From Paenibacillus endophyticus (GTDB lineage Bacteria > Bacillota > Bacilli > Paenibacillales > Paenibacillaceae): 64,000 bases of DNA. Under the pieces are notes generated by a model. That model ran no database searches, was not told where the DNA came from, and saw only the letters and a program-made list of their open reading frames with translations. Each line of letters starts with the position of its first letter. The stretch's first letter is position 1. The stretch lies in contig NZ_JACHXW010000012.1 of NCBI RefSeq assembly GCF_014192395.1, positions 124,001-188,000 on the forward strand. The letters are read 5' to 3'. Positions 41,030 to 50,600 of this stretch are shown here, one piece after another. A program made the translations under genes and the position numbers.

Positions 41030-42028
41030 ATGGAAAAAATGACGATGAAAGAAATTGCAAAACGAGCGAGGGTTTCTCAACCAACCGTTTCTCGGGTAAT
41101 TAACGGTCATAAAGGCGTAAACGAAAAAATAGTTAGTGCCGTCATGAAAGTAATTGAAGAAGCCGGATATGTACCCAATAAAGCTGCTCAAGCACTGAAA
41201 AGAAGCAGTACAAACATCATTGGCATATGCGTCAAAGAGATTAACAATCCATATTATGTTGAAATCATAAATTCTTTGGAGCTTGAATCGAGGAAAAACG
41301 GCTACAATATTCTCTTACACAATTCTAATTTCAATCCGGTTACCGAATGGGAAAACATTCAAAATTTCCTTTCCCGTCAGGTGGATGGAATTATCATCGT
41401 ACCAACAAGTGATTTTAACCTGGATAGAATATCAAAACTAGATACTCCTGCCGTTGTTATTACCCAAAATTATAAATATATCGATAGCGTCGGACTTAAT
41501 CATCTTCAAGCAGGCAAACTGGCTGGCGAGAAATTCATTCATTCTGGACATAAGAGATATGGGTACATTGGCGCGGAGCAGGACGGAGAAAAGTTTTACG
41601 GTTTCGTAAATGTATTGCAAGAAAACGGATTTTCGTTTAACCCCGAGCACTTCATACAGGTACATGAAACTTCAAATAGCACCTTTATGGTTCGTAGGGA
41701 TATCGAGAAATATCTTGATCAAGTGCAGAAACTTGATTTCACTTGTGTGTTTGCAGAAAACGATATTATGGCCCTTGAATTTATGAGAACTGCGCAGGAA
41801 AGACAAATTTCGATTCCAGAGGAAGTTAGTATTATTGGATTTGATGATACGTACGTGGCTAAAATTATGGAGATTTCGAGCATTCATCAACCTATAGAGG
41901 AAATGGTAAAGACCACTTTTGAGATTCTGATGAGCCGCATCAATCAAAAGATATCCTCAAGCTTGGTAAATATGTTGATGGAGCCAACATTGATTGAGAG
42001 AAAAAGCTCCAAATTTAGACGAAGCTAG
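41030..42028 (+). CDS. LacI-family repressor
   Basis: Transcription repressor of 332 residues. The N-terminal LacI HTH and hinge are MTMKEIAKRARVSQPTVSRV and ALKRSSTNIIGI. A periplasmic-binding-protein-like sensor follows, with GFDDTYVAKIMEISSIHQP near the C-terminus. It is divergent from the GH32 gene and flanked by palindromic repeats, so it is inferred to repress sucrose/fructan use, with the sugar or its phosphate as inducer. Confidence 0.92.
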   Translation: MEKMTMKEIAKRARVSQPTVSRVINGHKGVNEKIVSAVMKVIEEAGYVPNKAAQALKRSSTNIIGICVKEINNPYYVEIINSLELESRKNGYNILLHNSNFNPVTEWENIQNFLSRQVDGIIIVPTSDFNLDRISKLDTPAVVITQNYKYIDSVGLNHLQAGKLAGEKFIHSGHKRYGYIGAEQDGEKFYGFVNVLQENGFSFNPEHFIQVHETSNSTFMVRRDIEKYLDQVQKLDFTCVFAENDIMALEFMRTAQERQISIPEEVSIIGFDDTYVAKIMEISSIHQPIEEMVKTTFEILMSRINQKISSSLVNMLMEPTLIERKSSKFRRS

Positions 42029-42136
42029 TTTATCCGCTTTAATGTGCAGATTATTTCCATGTAAAACGGATACAAGAAATAACTCATCGAAGCCGACTGA
42101 ACATAAACCGAAGAAGTGCAGCCTTCTTTTAACACA

Positions 42137-42172
42137 AAAAATAAAGCAGACAACTTGATCTGCTTTATTTTT
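42137..42172. terminator. Bidirectional terminator
   Basis: AAAAATAAAGCAGA (42137-42150) pairs with TCTGCTTTATTTTT (42159-42172). It ends the LacI gene on the + strand and the SLH-protein operon on the - strand. Confidence 0.88.
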
Positions 42173-42212
42173 CATCCTATGTGAATATGAATATGAATGA
42201 AGATTTCACTAT

Positions 42213-45200
42213 TTAATTCGTAATTAATTCTATCTCGCTGTTCAACAAGTTTATTATAATTGTGACTGCCTCAGCTCGTGTAGCATGCGCTAAAGGTACA
42301 AACGAGTTATTTGCTCTGCCATTCAACATTCCCGCTTGCTTCATTGCATATACAGCGCTTTTGGCCCAGACTGGAATTTCGCTGTCGTCTGTAAACCCAG
42401 TTTCTTCCATATTTGTAAGTATAAATCCACCAGCTCTCGCAATTATTACCGCAAGCTCTGCACGGTTAACGCTTGCCGAAGGACGGAAGCTTCCGTCCTC
42501 ATAGCCAGTTACGATTCCCGCTTGCAATGCTCTGGCAATCGCTTCCTCTGACCAAGCGCCAATCTTATCGCCATCAACAAAGCTCAGCTCGGACTTGCTG
42601 TCAGCTAGCTTCAGACCATTCATGAGCATGACAATAAACTCTGCCCGTGACACCGTTGCATTCGGTTTAAACGTGCCATCCTGATAGCCTTTGACGATGC
42701 CTTGCTTCACTGCTTCCTCGATCTTGGCTTGTGCCCAGTGACCCTTAACATCCGTAAACTTAGGAGTTTCCGTGCCTTGGCCTACCTCCGTGCCACCATC
42801 CGAAGGATTGCTATTGCCTCCTCCACCCGGGCCATTGGCGTTATTTCCGTTATTATTCCCGCCATTGCTGCCGCCGTTGTATCCTCCATTGTTCCCTCCA
42901 TTATTCCCGTTGCCATTGCTGCTCGTGTTCACCACTTGCACCTGAAGATTGGCATCCAGTCCTGCACTAAATGTAAACGTAAGATTCGAATTACCTGGAT
43001 CAAGGGCAGCCAAATACGATTTCAGCAGCGTCACTTTTCCGTTCATCCACGTAAAATCCACATCAGGCGTCAGCAGCGACTCACCATTTTTTACGCCAAT
43101 TAGCGTATTACCATTCAAGGCTACATCGATCACTGCGTCCAGCTGCAGCGAAGGATTTTTGTCAAACACGACCGATGTCGGGCTTACAGTGGAATCAGCT
43201 GCCACCGCTTCTTTGAAAGCAAATACATTCAAATCGTAAACGCTGGCTCCGTTTCCACTCGAATCCGTAACGTTCAAACGAATATATCTCGCTGAAACAG
43301 CCGTTTCCTTGCGATCCTCATTGATCTGCTGTGTCGTGGCCGAGCTGCTCTTGTCCGCGTATGTCGTCCAGCTAGTTCCGTCTGTCGAGGTTTCAATTTT
43401 GTATTTGTAGCCCGCAGCCAGCTCAAATATTGTTTTCACGCCTGTGATGTCGTAATTCTTACCAAGATCGACCTTCAGCCACTGAGGCAAGGTTAACCCT
43501 TCCTGCTGCGCCCACCTTGTTTCCGGGTTGCCGTCTACAGCATATAACGGGTTTTTGCTTTGGGACGATGCCACAACCGCTTTACTCAATGCGATATCGA
43601 TATCAGCGCCGCTGATTTCTGTCACGTCGATCTCTACCTGCTTATTGTCACCTGAGCTGAATTCAAAGGTCAGGCTGTTTTTCCCTTCGCCGAGCGATGC
43701 AAGATAGGACCGATGAATGACTACCTCGTTTCCTAAAACGCTATAGTCCGCGTCGGGGATCAGATAGAGCGATCTATTTTTTATTCCGGTAAGTGTGTTG
43801 CCTTGAAGGTACATCCCCACGGTGAGATCGGTTTGGCTATTTGGACTTTTGTTAAAAGCAGCCGTAGTCTGATTCAACGCGGAATCAGCGCCTATCTTTG
43901 TGCCAAATACGCTAAACTCATAAATGCTCGGACCTAAGCTGTAAAACGCCTTTATTCTCATATATCTTGCGGAAACAGCGTTTTCGTTGTTATCCTGATA
44001 CGATTGCTGCGTCGTTTCGCTTCCCATTCGATCCGCATAGGTGCTCCAATTCTGCCCATCCATCGAATTTTCGATTTTATATTTATATCCGCTAGGCAAT
44101 TCGAACATTGTCGTAACGGATTTCACTGCATATAAGCCCTGCAAATCAACCATCAGCCAGCCTTCCGTATTCCAAATGCCTTCCTGCTGCGCCCATCTTG
44201 TATTTGGATTCCCGTCCACGGCATTGGCAGGCTCCAGGCTTTGAGATGAAGACGTGGCCGGCTTGTTAAGCGCCACATTAACGGAACCGTCATCTTCAAT
44301 GGCATTTACCTTCAGAACAGGATCTACTCCTGTCGCAAAATCAAATGTCAGATGATTTTCTCCGTTTGGCAGTGTTTGGAGATAAGATTTATGAATTAGA
44401 ACCTGATCCCAGAATAACGTATAATCTTGATCCGCTATCAGCTCGGCAGCTCCGTTTTTAATTCCGTCCAGCTTTCCGCCGTTTAATACCATTTTGACCT
44501 GTATGTCTGTTTGCCTGATCGGGTTTTTGTCGAAGGTGACCTCGCTCCGTTGTATCATGGAGTTGGCTTCGGCAGGCGTCCCGCCTTCTCCAGGGTGTAC
44601 GCTGAACTCATAGATGCTTCCGCCCCAATCATGAGTCATGGTGATCCGCATGTATCGTGCCATAACCTCATTGCTATCCTGATTGGTTTGCTGCGTGGTA
44701 GCCGCTGCTGTCTTGTCGGCGAACAGCTCCCAGTTATCCCCGTCCTCCGAGTATTCGATTTTATATTTGTAGCCGGTGTTCAGCTCGAACATCGTACTCG
44801 TAGAAGCGATGGCATATACGCCGCCTAGATCAACTGTAAGCCATTGCGCGTCGCTTCTTCCTTCCTCCTGCGCCCATCTCGTAGTCGTATCGCCATCGAC
44901 CGCGAAGGCCGGGTCCTTGCTTTGCGAGAATGCCGTTATCGGTTTTTTCAAAGCGAGATTGATAGGCTCTTTCGGTTCCGGAAGCGGCGCTTTCCCCGGA
45001 CCTGCGGCCGCGATAATATCCAGCGCCTCCTGCGGCCAGTTACTGCCTGCTACGCTCCAATTCCCATAAGCCGTGTTTGAAGAATTCACGCCGCCAAAAT
45101 CAACATTATAGTAGTTATACCTAATAATATTGTCATGCGCTGAGCCAGAGAAGCCATGCTCCGTATTATCAATTACATTTCGCTCAACCATACGATAGCT

Positions 45201-46865
45201 CGTCTGCCCATCCAAATATACGCCCATGATATGGTTCCAGGCCGCGTACTCGCCTTTTCGCATGTTTTTAATATAGTTGTGGTAGATGTTCGATTTCCCA
45301 TCCATGCGGCCGAGCGTATAAATGCCGCCGCCATCCTGAACAAGCCTAACCGAATCATGAATGTAATTGTTATGCACCTGATTATTCGTCATGCCGTGAT
45401 CCGTATCCGCCCAGTTCCAACCGATACTGATGCCGGAATACGGCAAGTTGCTAATTTCATTATTCGCAATCGTCATGTTTTGAGGCAGCATAGCACCGAT
45501 ACCGACCATATCACCATAATCAAGGCCGACATGGTCAATGGTATTATGGGAGATCGTGTCATATTGGCTTTGACCATCGGGCAGCGTATAAGTTGGATCT
45601 TTTCCTTCATTGTCATCCCACAAATCGCCAACGATGCCCATAGCTACGCCGCCACCGGCGTTATCGGCAAACTTATTCCAGGTTATGGTGGTGTGGTCCG
45701 TGCCTTCATACCCCATAATGCCCCAGCTGCCCGCATGTTGAAAAGTATTTTCAGCAATCGTAATATGGCTTGTGTATTTTAATTCAAGCATCGCTCTGGA
45801 TGCGGTATAACGGGCCGTATTTCTAATTTCCGTATTGTTGCCGCCAGTCACGGACTGATACCTGAAGCCAGCCTGCACATCCACGTAGCCATAGCTCGAT
45901 GGCGCGAGCCAATTGCTGTGCATCATTTGAATGCCTGATAATTCAATGTTCTGTACCTTGCTGCCTGGGCTTCCTTCCATTTTCACTACCGTCTCCAGCT
46001 TCGGCGCGATAATGCGGGTGGCATTCATCGTTTCGCTGCTTCTCGGCTTGTAATATACCGTTTGATCAGCAGTATCCAAATACCATTCGCCTTCTGCGTC
46101 AAGCAAGGATAAAGCGTTTTCAAAGAAGTATGGCGAATTTCCTTGGCTATGGTGATTATAGGAAAAACCGCTTTCAGGGAATTTAAAATCGACTTGTCCT
46201 GTTGTTCCATTAATGGTGTCAATTCGGCCGCGCACTTGGCTCCAGCTTTGCACAATGACCATTTCAGCTGAGGTGCCGCTTAATTGGCTGGCCAAGGTGC
46301 GTTCTTCCTCTTCGACAACATAAGGATATTCGCCGTTTTTCGCCCGGTAATAGGGACCTTTAACTACATCATTCGTCATATTGGGCTGACGGGCGCGGAT
46401 TCCCCGATCCTCGTCAACATACAGCTGTCTGAAATTCCAATCAACGCCGGTTTTCTTATAAATGTTTTTGTCAGCGTCATAGAGTTCCCAGCCTGCACTA
46501 ATGTCTACGCCGCCGCTAATTACAGGATTCGCTCCCGAATCAGCGGTATAGATAACCTTGAATCCGTTATTTCCGGAGTCCAGGCTGCCAAAGGTCAGCG
46601 TCTCCGCTAACGGATATTCGCCATCCTGCAAATAGACATAGATATCGCTTGTCATCGTGCTGTTTATTTCGCGTACGGCCAGTTTAGCTTTTTCTAATGT
46701 TTTGAAAGGCAATTCAGAAGTTCCGCTGTTGTTGTCATCCCCGAGCGGCGATACATAAAAGCTCTGCTGACCAGCGGCAGCCTGTACAGGCTGAATCGCA
46801 CCTGTGAGGGATAAGCTTGTTAACACCATGTATAGGGCGATTAATAAAGCAAGCTTTCTTTTCAT
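42213..46865 (-). CDS. S-layer-anchored multidomain beta-helix protein
   Basis: Secreted cell-wall protein of 1,550 residues. A signal peptide (MKRKLALLIALYMVLTSLSL, cleavage after VQAA) leads to YVSPLGDDNNSGTS, the start of a right-handed parallel beta-helix (~35-610; NNYIHDSVRLVQDGGGIYTL is typical), probably a polysaccharide lyase or hydrolase. Three repeated pairs follow: discoidin-like F5/8C domains (~636, ~863, ~1095) each with an X2-type immunoglobulin-like module (~775, ~1005, ~1235). A Gly/Asn-rich linker (~1318-1370) precedes three SLH domains (~1383-1550) for S-layer anchoring. AGGAGG nine bases upstream supports ATG 46865. It ends the operon of an MsmEFG-like importer, so its products are probably imported by it. 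Polymer specificity is unknown. Confidence 0.9.
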   Translation of the reverse strand: MKRKLALLIALYMVLTSLSLTGAIQPVQAAAGQQSFYVSPLGDDNNSGTSELPFKTLEKAKLAVREINSTMTSDIYVYLQDGEYPLAETLTFGSLDSGNNGFKVIYTADSGANPVISGGVDISAGWELYDADKNIYKKTGVDWNFRQLYVDEDRGIRARQPNMTNDVVKGPYYRAKNGEYPYVVEEEERTLASQLSGTSAEMVIVQSWSQVRGRIDTINGTTGQVDFKFPESGFSYNHHSQGNSPYFFENALSLLDAEGEWYLDTADQTVYYKPRSSETMNATRIIAPKLETVVKMEGSPGSKVQNIELSGIQMMHSNWLAPSSYGYVDVQAGFRYQSVTGGNNTEIRNTARYTASRAMLELKYTSHITIAENTFQHAGSWGIMGYEGTDHTTITWNKFADNAGGGVAMGIVGDLWDDNEGKDPTYTLPDGQSQYDTISHNTIDHVGLDYGDMVGIGAMLPQNMTIANNEISNLPYSGISIGWNWADTDHGMTNNQVHNNYIHDSVRLVQDGGGIYTLGRMDGKSNIYHNYIKNMRKGEYAAWNHIMGVYLDGQTSYRMVERNVIDNTEHGFSGSAHDNIIRYNYYNVDFGGVNSSNTAYGNWSVAGSNWPQEALDIIAAAGPGKAPLPEPKEPINLALKKPITAFSQSKDPAFAVDGDTTTRWAQEEGRSDAQWLTVDLGGVYAIASTSTMFELNTGYKYKIEYSEDGDNWELFADKTAAATTQQTNQDSNEVMARYMRITMTHDWGGSIYEFSVHPGEGGTPAEANSMIQRSEVTFDKNPIRQTDIQVKMVLNGGKLDGIKNGAAELIADQDYTLFWDQVLIHKSYLQTLPNGENHLTFDFATGVDPVLKVNAIEDDGSVNVALNKPATSSSQSLEPANAVDGNPNTRWAQQEGIWNTEGWLMVDLQGLYAVKSVTTMFELPSGYKYKIENSMDGQNWSTYADRMGSETTQQSYQDNNENAVSARYMRIKAFYSLGPSIYEFSVFGTKIGADSALNQTTAAFNKSPNSQTDLTVGMYLQGNTLTGIKNRSLYLIPDADYSVLGNEVVIHRSYLASLGEGKNSLTFEFSSGDNKQVEIDVTEISGADIDIALSKAVVASSQSKNPLYAVDGNPETRWAQQEGLTLPQWLKVDLGKNYDITGVKTIFELAAGYKYKIETSTDGTSWTTYADKSSSATTQQINEDRKETAVSARYIRLNVTDSSGNGASVYDLNVFAFKEAVAADSTVSPTSVVFDKNPSLQLDAVIDVALNGNTLIGVKNGESLLTPDVDFTWMNGKVTLLKSYLAALDPGNSNLTFTFSAGLDANLQVQVVNTSSNGNGNNGGNNGGYNGGSNGGNNNGNNANGPGGGGNSNPSDGGTEVGQGTETPKFTDVKGHWAQAKIEEAVKQGIVKGYQDGTFKPNATVSRAEFIVMLMNGLKLADSKSELSFVDGDKIGAWSEEAIARALQAGIVTGYEDGSFRPSASVNRAELAVIIARAGGFILTNMEETGFTDDSEIPVWAKSAVYAMKQAGMLNGRANNSFVPLAHATRAEAVTIIINLLNSEIELITN

Positions 46866-47061
46866 CGATAGACGCCTCCTATGTTTCTTTTCGCATTCGT
46901 TTTGGAATAGAACCAGCGCGGCGTATATACGTACGCACTGGTTCACAAGTTCAACTTAACTCCGTGCTCCGCCTCCTCCCCAGAGAATATACCGTCCGAT
47001 CGTGATGCCAACCGCTATAGAAGAATAAATCTTCTAAGCGATTTCATACACAGCGGCGAGG

Positions 47062-47895
47062 CTAGCCCTTCAACGAGCCTTCCGTCAATCCGGCAATAAA
47101 TTGCCGCTGCATGAACAGATAGAGCAGAAAGATCGGGGCCGAGGCAAGAACGACCAGCGCAAAAACATCCTCCCAGTTCGTGCTGTACTGCCCTACGGCT
47201 TGATAGATTCCCGTCGTTACGGTATAGCTCTTGGTTGAACCCAAAATAATAACCGGATTAATGAAATCATTCCAAATCCATAGACAAAGGAATATGACGG
47301 CGGAAGCCGTTGCAGGGCGCAGCAGCGGAAATAATATTTTCCAAAAAATCGTCAATTGGCTGGCTCCATCTATCTTCGCGGACTCATCCAGCTCTCTCGA
47401 CAGCGTGCGAATGAAGCCGACAAATATAAACACCGTGAACGGTACGTAAAACCCGATATTGTAAAGAATAAGCCCCTGCGGCGTGAACATCAGCCCAAGT
47501 TTCGCGAGTACCTTAACCAGCGGAATGAGAATGACTTGAGGCGGTATCATAAGCCCTGACAGCAGCAATAAATAACACACAGACAGGAAACGGTTGCTCA
47601 CGCGGGCAAAAACAAAGGACATCATGGAACACAGCACAACCAGCAGCACTACCGATACCGAGGTTATTAGAATAGACGTCCCATACGCTTTGAAAATATT
47701 AAAGGACGGCGTCACAGCCGATCTTATGAAATTATCCAGTGTCAGGTTAAGGACAGGCAGCGAAAAGGGATTATCCAAGATGTCTGCCCTCGTCTTGAAT
47801 GCATTAACAACAGCGATATAGAACGGAACAAGCAATAGAAGAGATAAAGGCATGAGGAACAGATGCCTTGCATATGGAGCGAAATTTCTCCTCAC
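47062..47895 (-). CDS. ABC sugar permease, MsmG/AraQ type
   Basis: Membrane permease of 277 residues with six hydrophobic segments. The EAA loop is ELDESAKIDGASQLTIFWKI and it ends RQFIAGLTEGSLKG. It belongs to the MsmG/AraQ group, distinct from the LplC group elsewhere in the window. Its ATG overlaps the MsmF-type stop by 4 bp. It forms an importer with the genes at 47892 and 48843. Confidence 0.93.
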   Translation of the reverse strand: MRRNFAPYARHLFLMPLSLLLLVPFYIAVVNAFKTRADILDNPFSLPVLNLTLDNFIRSAVTPSFNIFKAYGTSILITSVSVVLLVVLCSMMSFVFARVSNRFLSVCYLLLLSGLMIPPQVILIPLVKVLAKLGLMFTPQGLILYNIGFYVPFTVFIFVGFIRTLSRELDESAKIDGASQLTIFWKILFPLLRPATASAVIFLCLWIWNDFINPVIILGSTKSYTVTTGIYQAVGQYSTNWEDVFALVVLASAPIFLLYLFMQRQFIAGLTEGSLKG

Positions 47896-48764
47896 AGCAG
47901 CCTCTCCTCTCTTCTTCGCAAATAGACAGTCAAGGATACTGATAACAGACTTACGATAATGAGCATATAGACGGCTAGACTTGCAGAGTAGCTGAGCCGA
48001 TTCGCGCTAAAGCCTACTTTGACTACCTGATAAGCGATGGTTTCCGTTGCGCCAGCCGGTCCGCCAGAAGTCAAGATAGCCACTCGGTCGTACTCCCGCA
48101 TTGAGCCCGTAAACATAAAGATAATACTCATCGTGAATGCTGGTGCCAGCATAGGAAACGTAATATGCCTGAACTGCTGCCATCTGTTGGCACCATCCAT
48201 TTTGACCGCTTCATACAAGCTGCCCGGAATCGATTGAAGTCCCGCCAAATAGATCACGATGATGAAGCCGGTAGATTGCCAGATGGCAAGAAAGGTAATG
48301 GTCCATACGGCCAAATCCGGATTGCCGAAAAACTCGATCCGTTCCACTCCAAGCTGCTCCAGCAAATTGTTGAACAATCCGTTGTAACTTAGAATGCTCT
48401 TCCAAATAAAACCGACCGAAACTGTGCTAAGCAGCAACGGGAAAAAGAATACGGATCTATAAAAATTTGTCATCCGCCCTTTTTGGTTCAAGAAAACGGC
48501 AAAGGCGATACCAAGTATGTTCACGGCCAGAGTTGCGACTACCGTAATAAACAAGGTGACTTGCAACGCACGTGCAAAAGCTTTGTCATGAAACGCTTCC
48601 ACGTAATTGCTTAGTCCTGCAAATGAATAGGACGGGCTGAGACCATCCCAATCGTAAAAGGAGTAATAAACCAGCAGGAAAATGGGAATCAGCAGAAAAC
48701 AGAAGTAAATGACAATGCCGGGTGAAAACATTAACGCATAAGACCATCGGTCGTTTTTAACCAA
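47892..48764 (-). CDS. ABC sugar permease, MsmF type
   Basis: Membrane permease of 290 residues. It begins with a short cytoplasmic tail and MFSPGIVIYFCFLLIPIFLL, and its EAA loop is SLYEAVKMDGANRWQQFRHI. It pairs with the MsmG-type permease by a 4-bp overlap, and follows the binding-protein gene by about 80 bp. The ATPase is not encoded locally and is probably a shared MsmX-type subunit. Confidence 0.93.
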   Translation of the reverse strand: MVKNDRWSYALMFSPGIVIYFCFLLIPIFLLVYYSFYDWDGLSPSYSFAGLSNYVEAFHDKAFARALQVTLFITVVATLAVNILGIAFAVFLNQKGRMTNFYRSVFFFPLLLSTVSVGFIWKSILSYNGLFNNLLEQLGVERIEFFGNPDLAVWTITFLAIWQSTGFIIVIYLAGLQSIPGSLYEAVKMDGANRWQQFRHITFPMLAPAFTMSIIFMFTGSMREYDRVAILTSGGPAGATETIAYQVVKVGFSANRLSYSASLAVYMLIIVSLLSVSLTVYLRRREERLL

Positions 48765-48842
48765 ATTGAATCACCGCCAAATCTCATTATGATGCCATTT
48801 GAAAAGGAGCGAAACCTGTGGCTCGCCCCTTCTGCCGCAGCT

Positions 48843-50183
48843 CTATTTGTTGTTCTTGTCCCAATATTCGTCCAGCGATTGCATGCCTTTCTCCACATCT
48901 ACATCACCGAGCAAAATGTTTTGTGCCACTTTATTGTATTGATCCTGAATACCAGCAACAGGCACTCTGCCTACTTTATTGTTCATATGGCCAACCATTG
49001 GAGGATTGTTCAGCAGCAGCTCATAAATCTCCGTTTGCAGCGGGGACATTTCCCATTTGAGCGGCTCCTTCAAGTTCGAGAACAACGCATCTGCTTGCAA
49101 GAAGCCTTTGTGCGCTTCCGGATCTAGCATCATGAATTTAGCGAATTTCAGCGCTTCTTCTGCATGCTTCGTGTTTTTGGCAACCGCATAACCCCCTGCA
49201 TTCTCTCCACCTAGCAGATACTGCGTGCCGTCCTTAGTAGGTGTTGCAAATACGCCTACCTCGAAATCCTTTTCCGCAACGGCTTCTGCCGCGCTGAACC
49301 ATGAACCCATGGGGTACATCGCTCCCTTGCCCTTCAAAAACTCCTGCTCAACCGCTGTGTAGTCAATGCTCAGAGCACCTTTGTTGAAATACCCCTTCTC
49401 CACCAGATTGGCATAGTAGCCTGCCGCTTCCTTCCAGTTCTCATCTGTAAATTTCACTTTATTGTCGAATCGATCCGCGTACCAGCTCTTATTGTCCTTA
49501 TACACGCTCGGCGATGTCATGACAGAGAACGTGAATCCAGCCGTCCAGTCGCCTGCCGTCAGCAGCGGCGTAATATTTTTCGCTTTCAGCTTCTCAGCCG
49601 CAGCTTCCAGTTCCGCCCATGACTTGGGCGTGGAGGCAATGCCGGCTTCAGCAAACAGCTTTTTATTATAGAAAACAAGCGATTGCGGCTGTCTGATGGC
49701 TGAGATGTTGTACAACTTGCCATCAATCATTTCTGCCTCGTAATTATTAATGTTCTTAATGTCCTCATCGATTGGAATTTCAAGCAAGGCATCCGCATCT
49801 ACGAACATTTGAATCGTAGCGTTCTGGACTACATCAGGGAAATCACCCGACGCAAGCAAGGTTTTGAGATAGCTGTCCGGCGACCCTTCATTCGCTGGCG
49901 GTTGAATGCGCTTTATTGTGATGCCAGGGTTAGCGCTTTCAAACTTTTGAATCAATTGGTCGTAATACTCTACCGTCAGGTTCGGGGTAACCCAGGATTG
50001 AAAAACAATTTCAATATCCTTGACCGTTTCTTTATCTGTCCCCTTCGACTCGCTGCTGTTAGCCGTCTGGGCTGGCGTTGACTCATTCCCGCTGGAACCT
50101 CCATTACCGTTGCTATTGCCGCCGCAAGCCGCTAATCCAGTCACCATCATCATGCCCATACCTAGTGCAAACCACTTTCTCAT
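48843..50183 (-). CDS. Lipoprotein sugar-binding protein, MsmE type
   Basis: Solute-binding lipoprotein of 446 residues. The signal peptide MRKWFALGMGMMMVTGLAAC ends in the lipobox Cys, followed by a Gly/Ser/Asn linker. The body has family-1 binding-protein signatures such as TLLASGDFPDVVQNATIQM, KSWAELEAAAEKLKAKNI and AKNTKHAEEALKFAKFMM. ATG 50183 has AAGAGGTGG upstream. It is the first gene of the operon that includes two permeases and the SLH-anchored beta-helix protein, and is divergent from the YesM/YesN pair that probably controls it. Confidence 0.92.
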   Translation of the reverse strand: MRKWFALGMGMMMVTGLAACGGNSNGNGGSSGNESTPAQTANSSESKGTDKETVKDIEIVFQSWVTPNLTVEYYDQLIQKFESANPGITIKRIQPPANEGSPDSYLKTLLASGDFPDVVQNATIQMFVDADALLEIPIDEDIKNINNYEAEMIDGKLYNISAIRQPQSLVFYNKKLFAEAGIASTPKSWAELEAAAEKLKAKNITPLLTAGDWTAGFTFSVMTSPSVYKDNKSWYADRFDNKVKFTDENWKEAAGYYANLVEKGYFNKGALSIDYTAVEQEFLKGKGAMYPMGSWFSAAEAVAEKDFEVGVFATPTKDGTQYLLGGENAGGYAVAKNTKHAEEALKFAKFMMLDPEAHKGFLQADALFSNLKEPLKWEMSPLQTEIYELLLNNPPMVGHMNNKVGRVPVAGIQDQYNKVAQNILLGDVDVEKGMQSLDEYWDKNNK

Positions 50184-50600
50184 TGCGACCACCTCTTCGT
50201 CTCGTTTAATAACCACAAATCTATTATAGGAAGATATGGTTCCTCACTGCCACAGCACAAAAGCTACTTTCACTAGACCAATTAAACTACTTTTTCGAGC
50301 ATTCCCTTTTACCCAAGCATATCTGCAAGATACGCACAACTTCAATAAGCCGTTGGCCGATCCGACCTTGGAACAGCTTCCGCTAAAGCAAAAAACATAG
50401 CTTTTACTGGAAAAACCGTATCTCCTCGACTATATCTCTTCCATTTGCTGTAGGATTTTGCTTCTGTTATTTGATTTCCCATGGATCATGTACTTGATGC
50501 TTAACAGTTGACAGCGCTTTAATTTTGCTCATAAAATGACGTTAGATGAATGAACAATCCTGTTAATTGTGTAATGATCAACATCGAAGGAGACGGCTCC
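50184..50600. promoter_or_regulatory. Divergent control region between importer and two-component genes
   Basis: On the + strand TTGACA (50508-50513) and TAAAAT (50532-50537), spacer 18 bp, form a good candidate promoter for the kinase gene. On the - strand TATAAT (50223-50228) is a -10 candidate for the binding-protein gene, without a clear -35, as expected for an activated promoter. No gene is present. Confidence 0.55.

Noticed and set aside
42826..42930. Repetitive GCC/ATT-rich tract as a candidate CRISPR or satellite
   Set aside because: It encodes the Gly/Asn-rich linker of the SLH protein in frame; no spacer-repeat pattern.
45156..45782. 208-codon + strand frame inside the SLH-protein gene
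   Set aside because: It is the antisense shadow of the repetitive beta-helix coding sequence.
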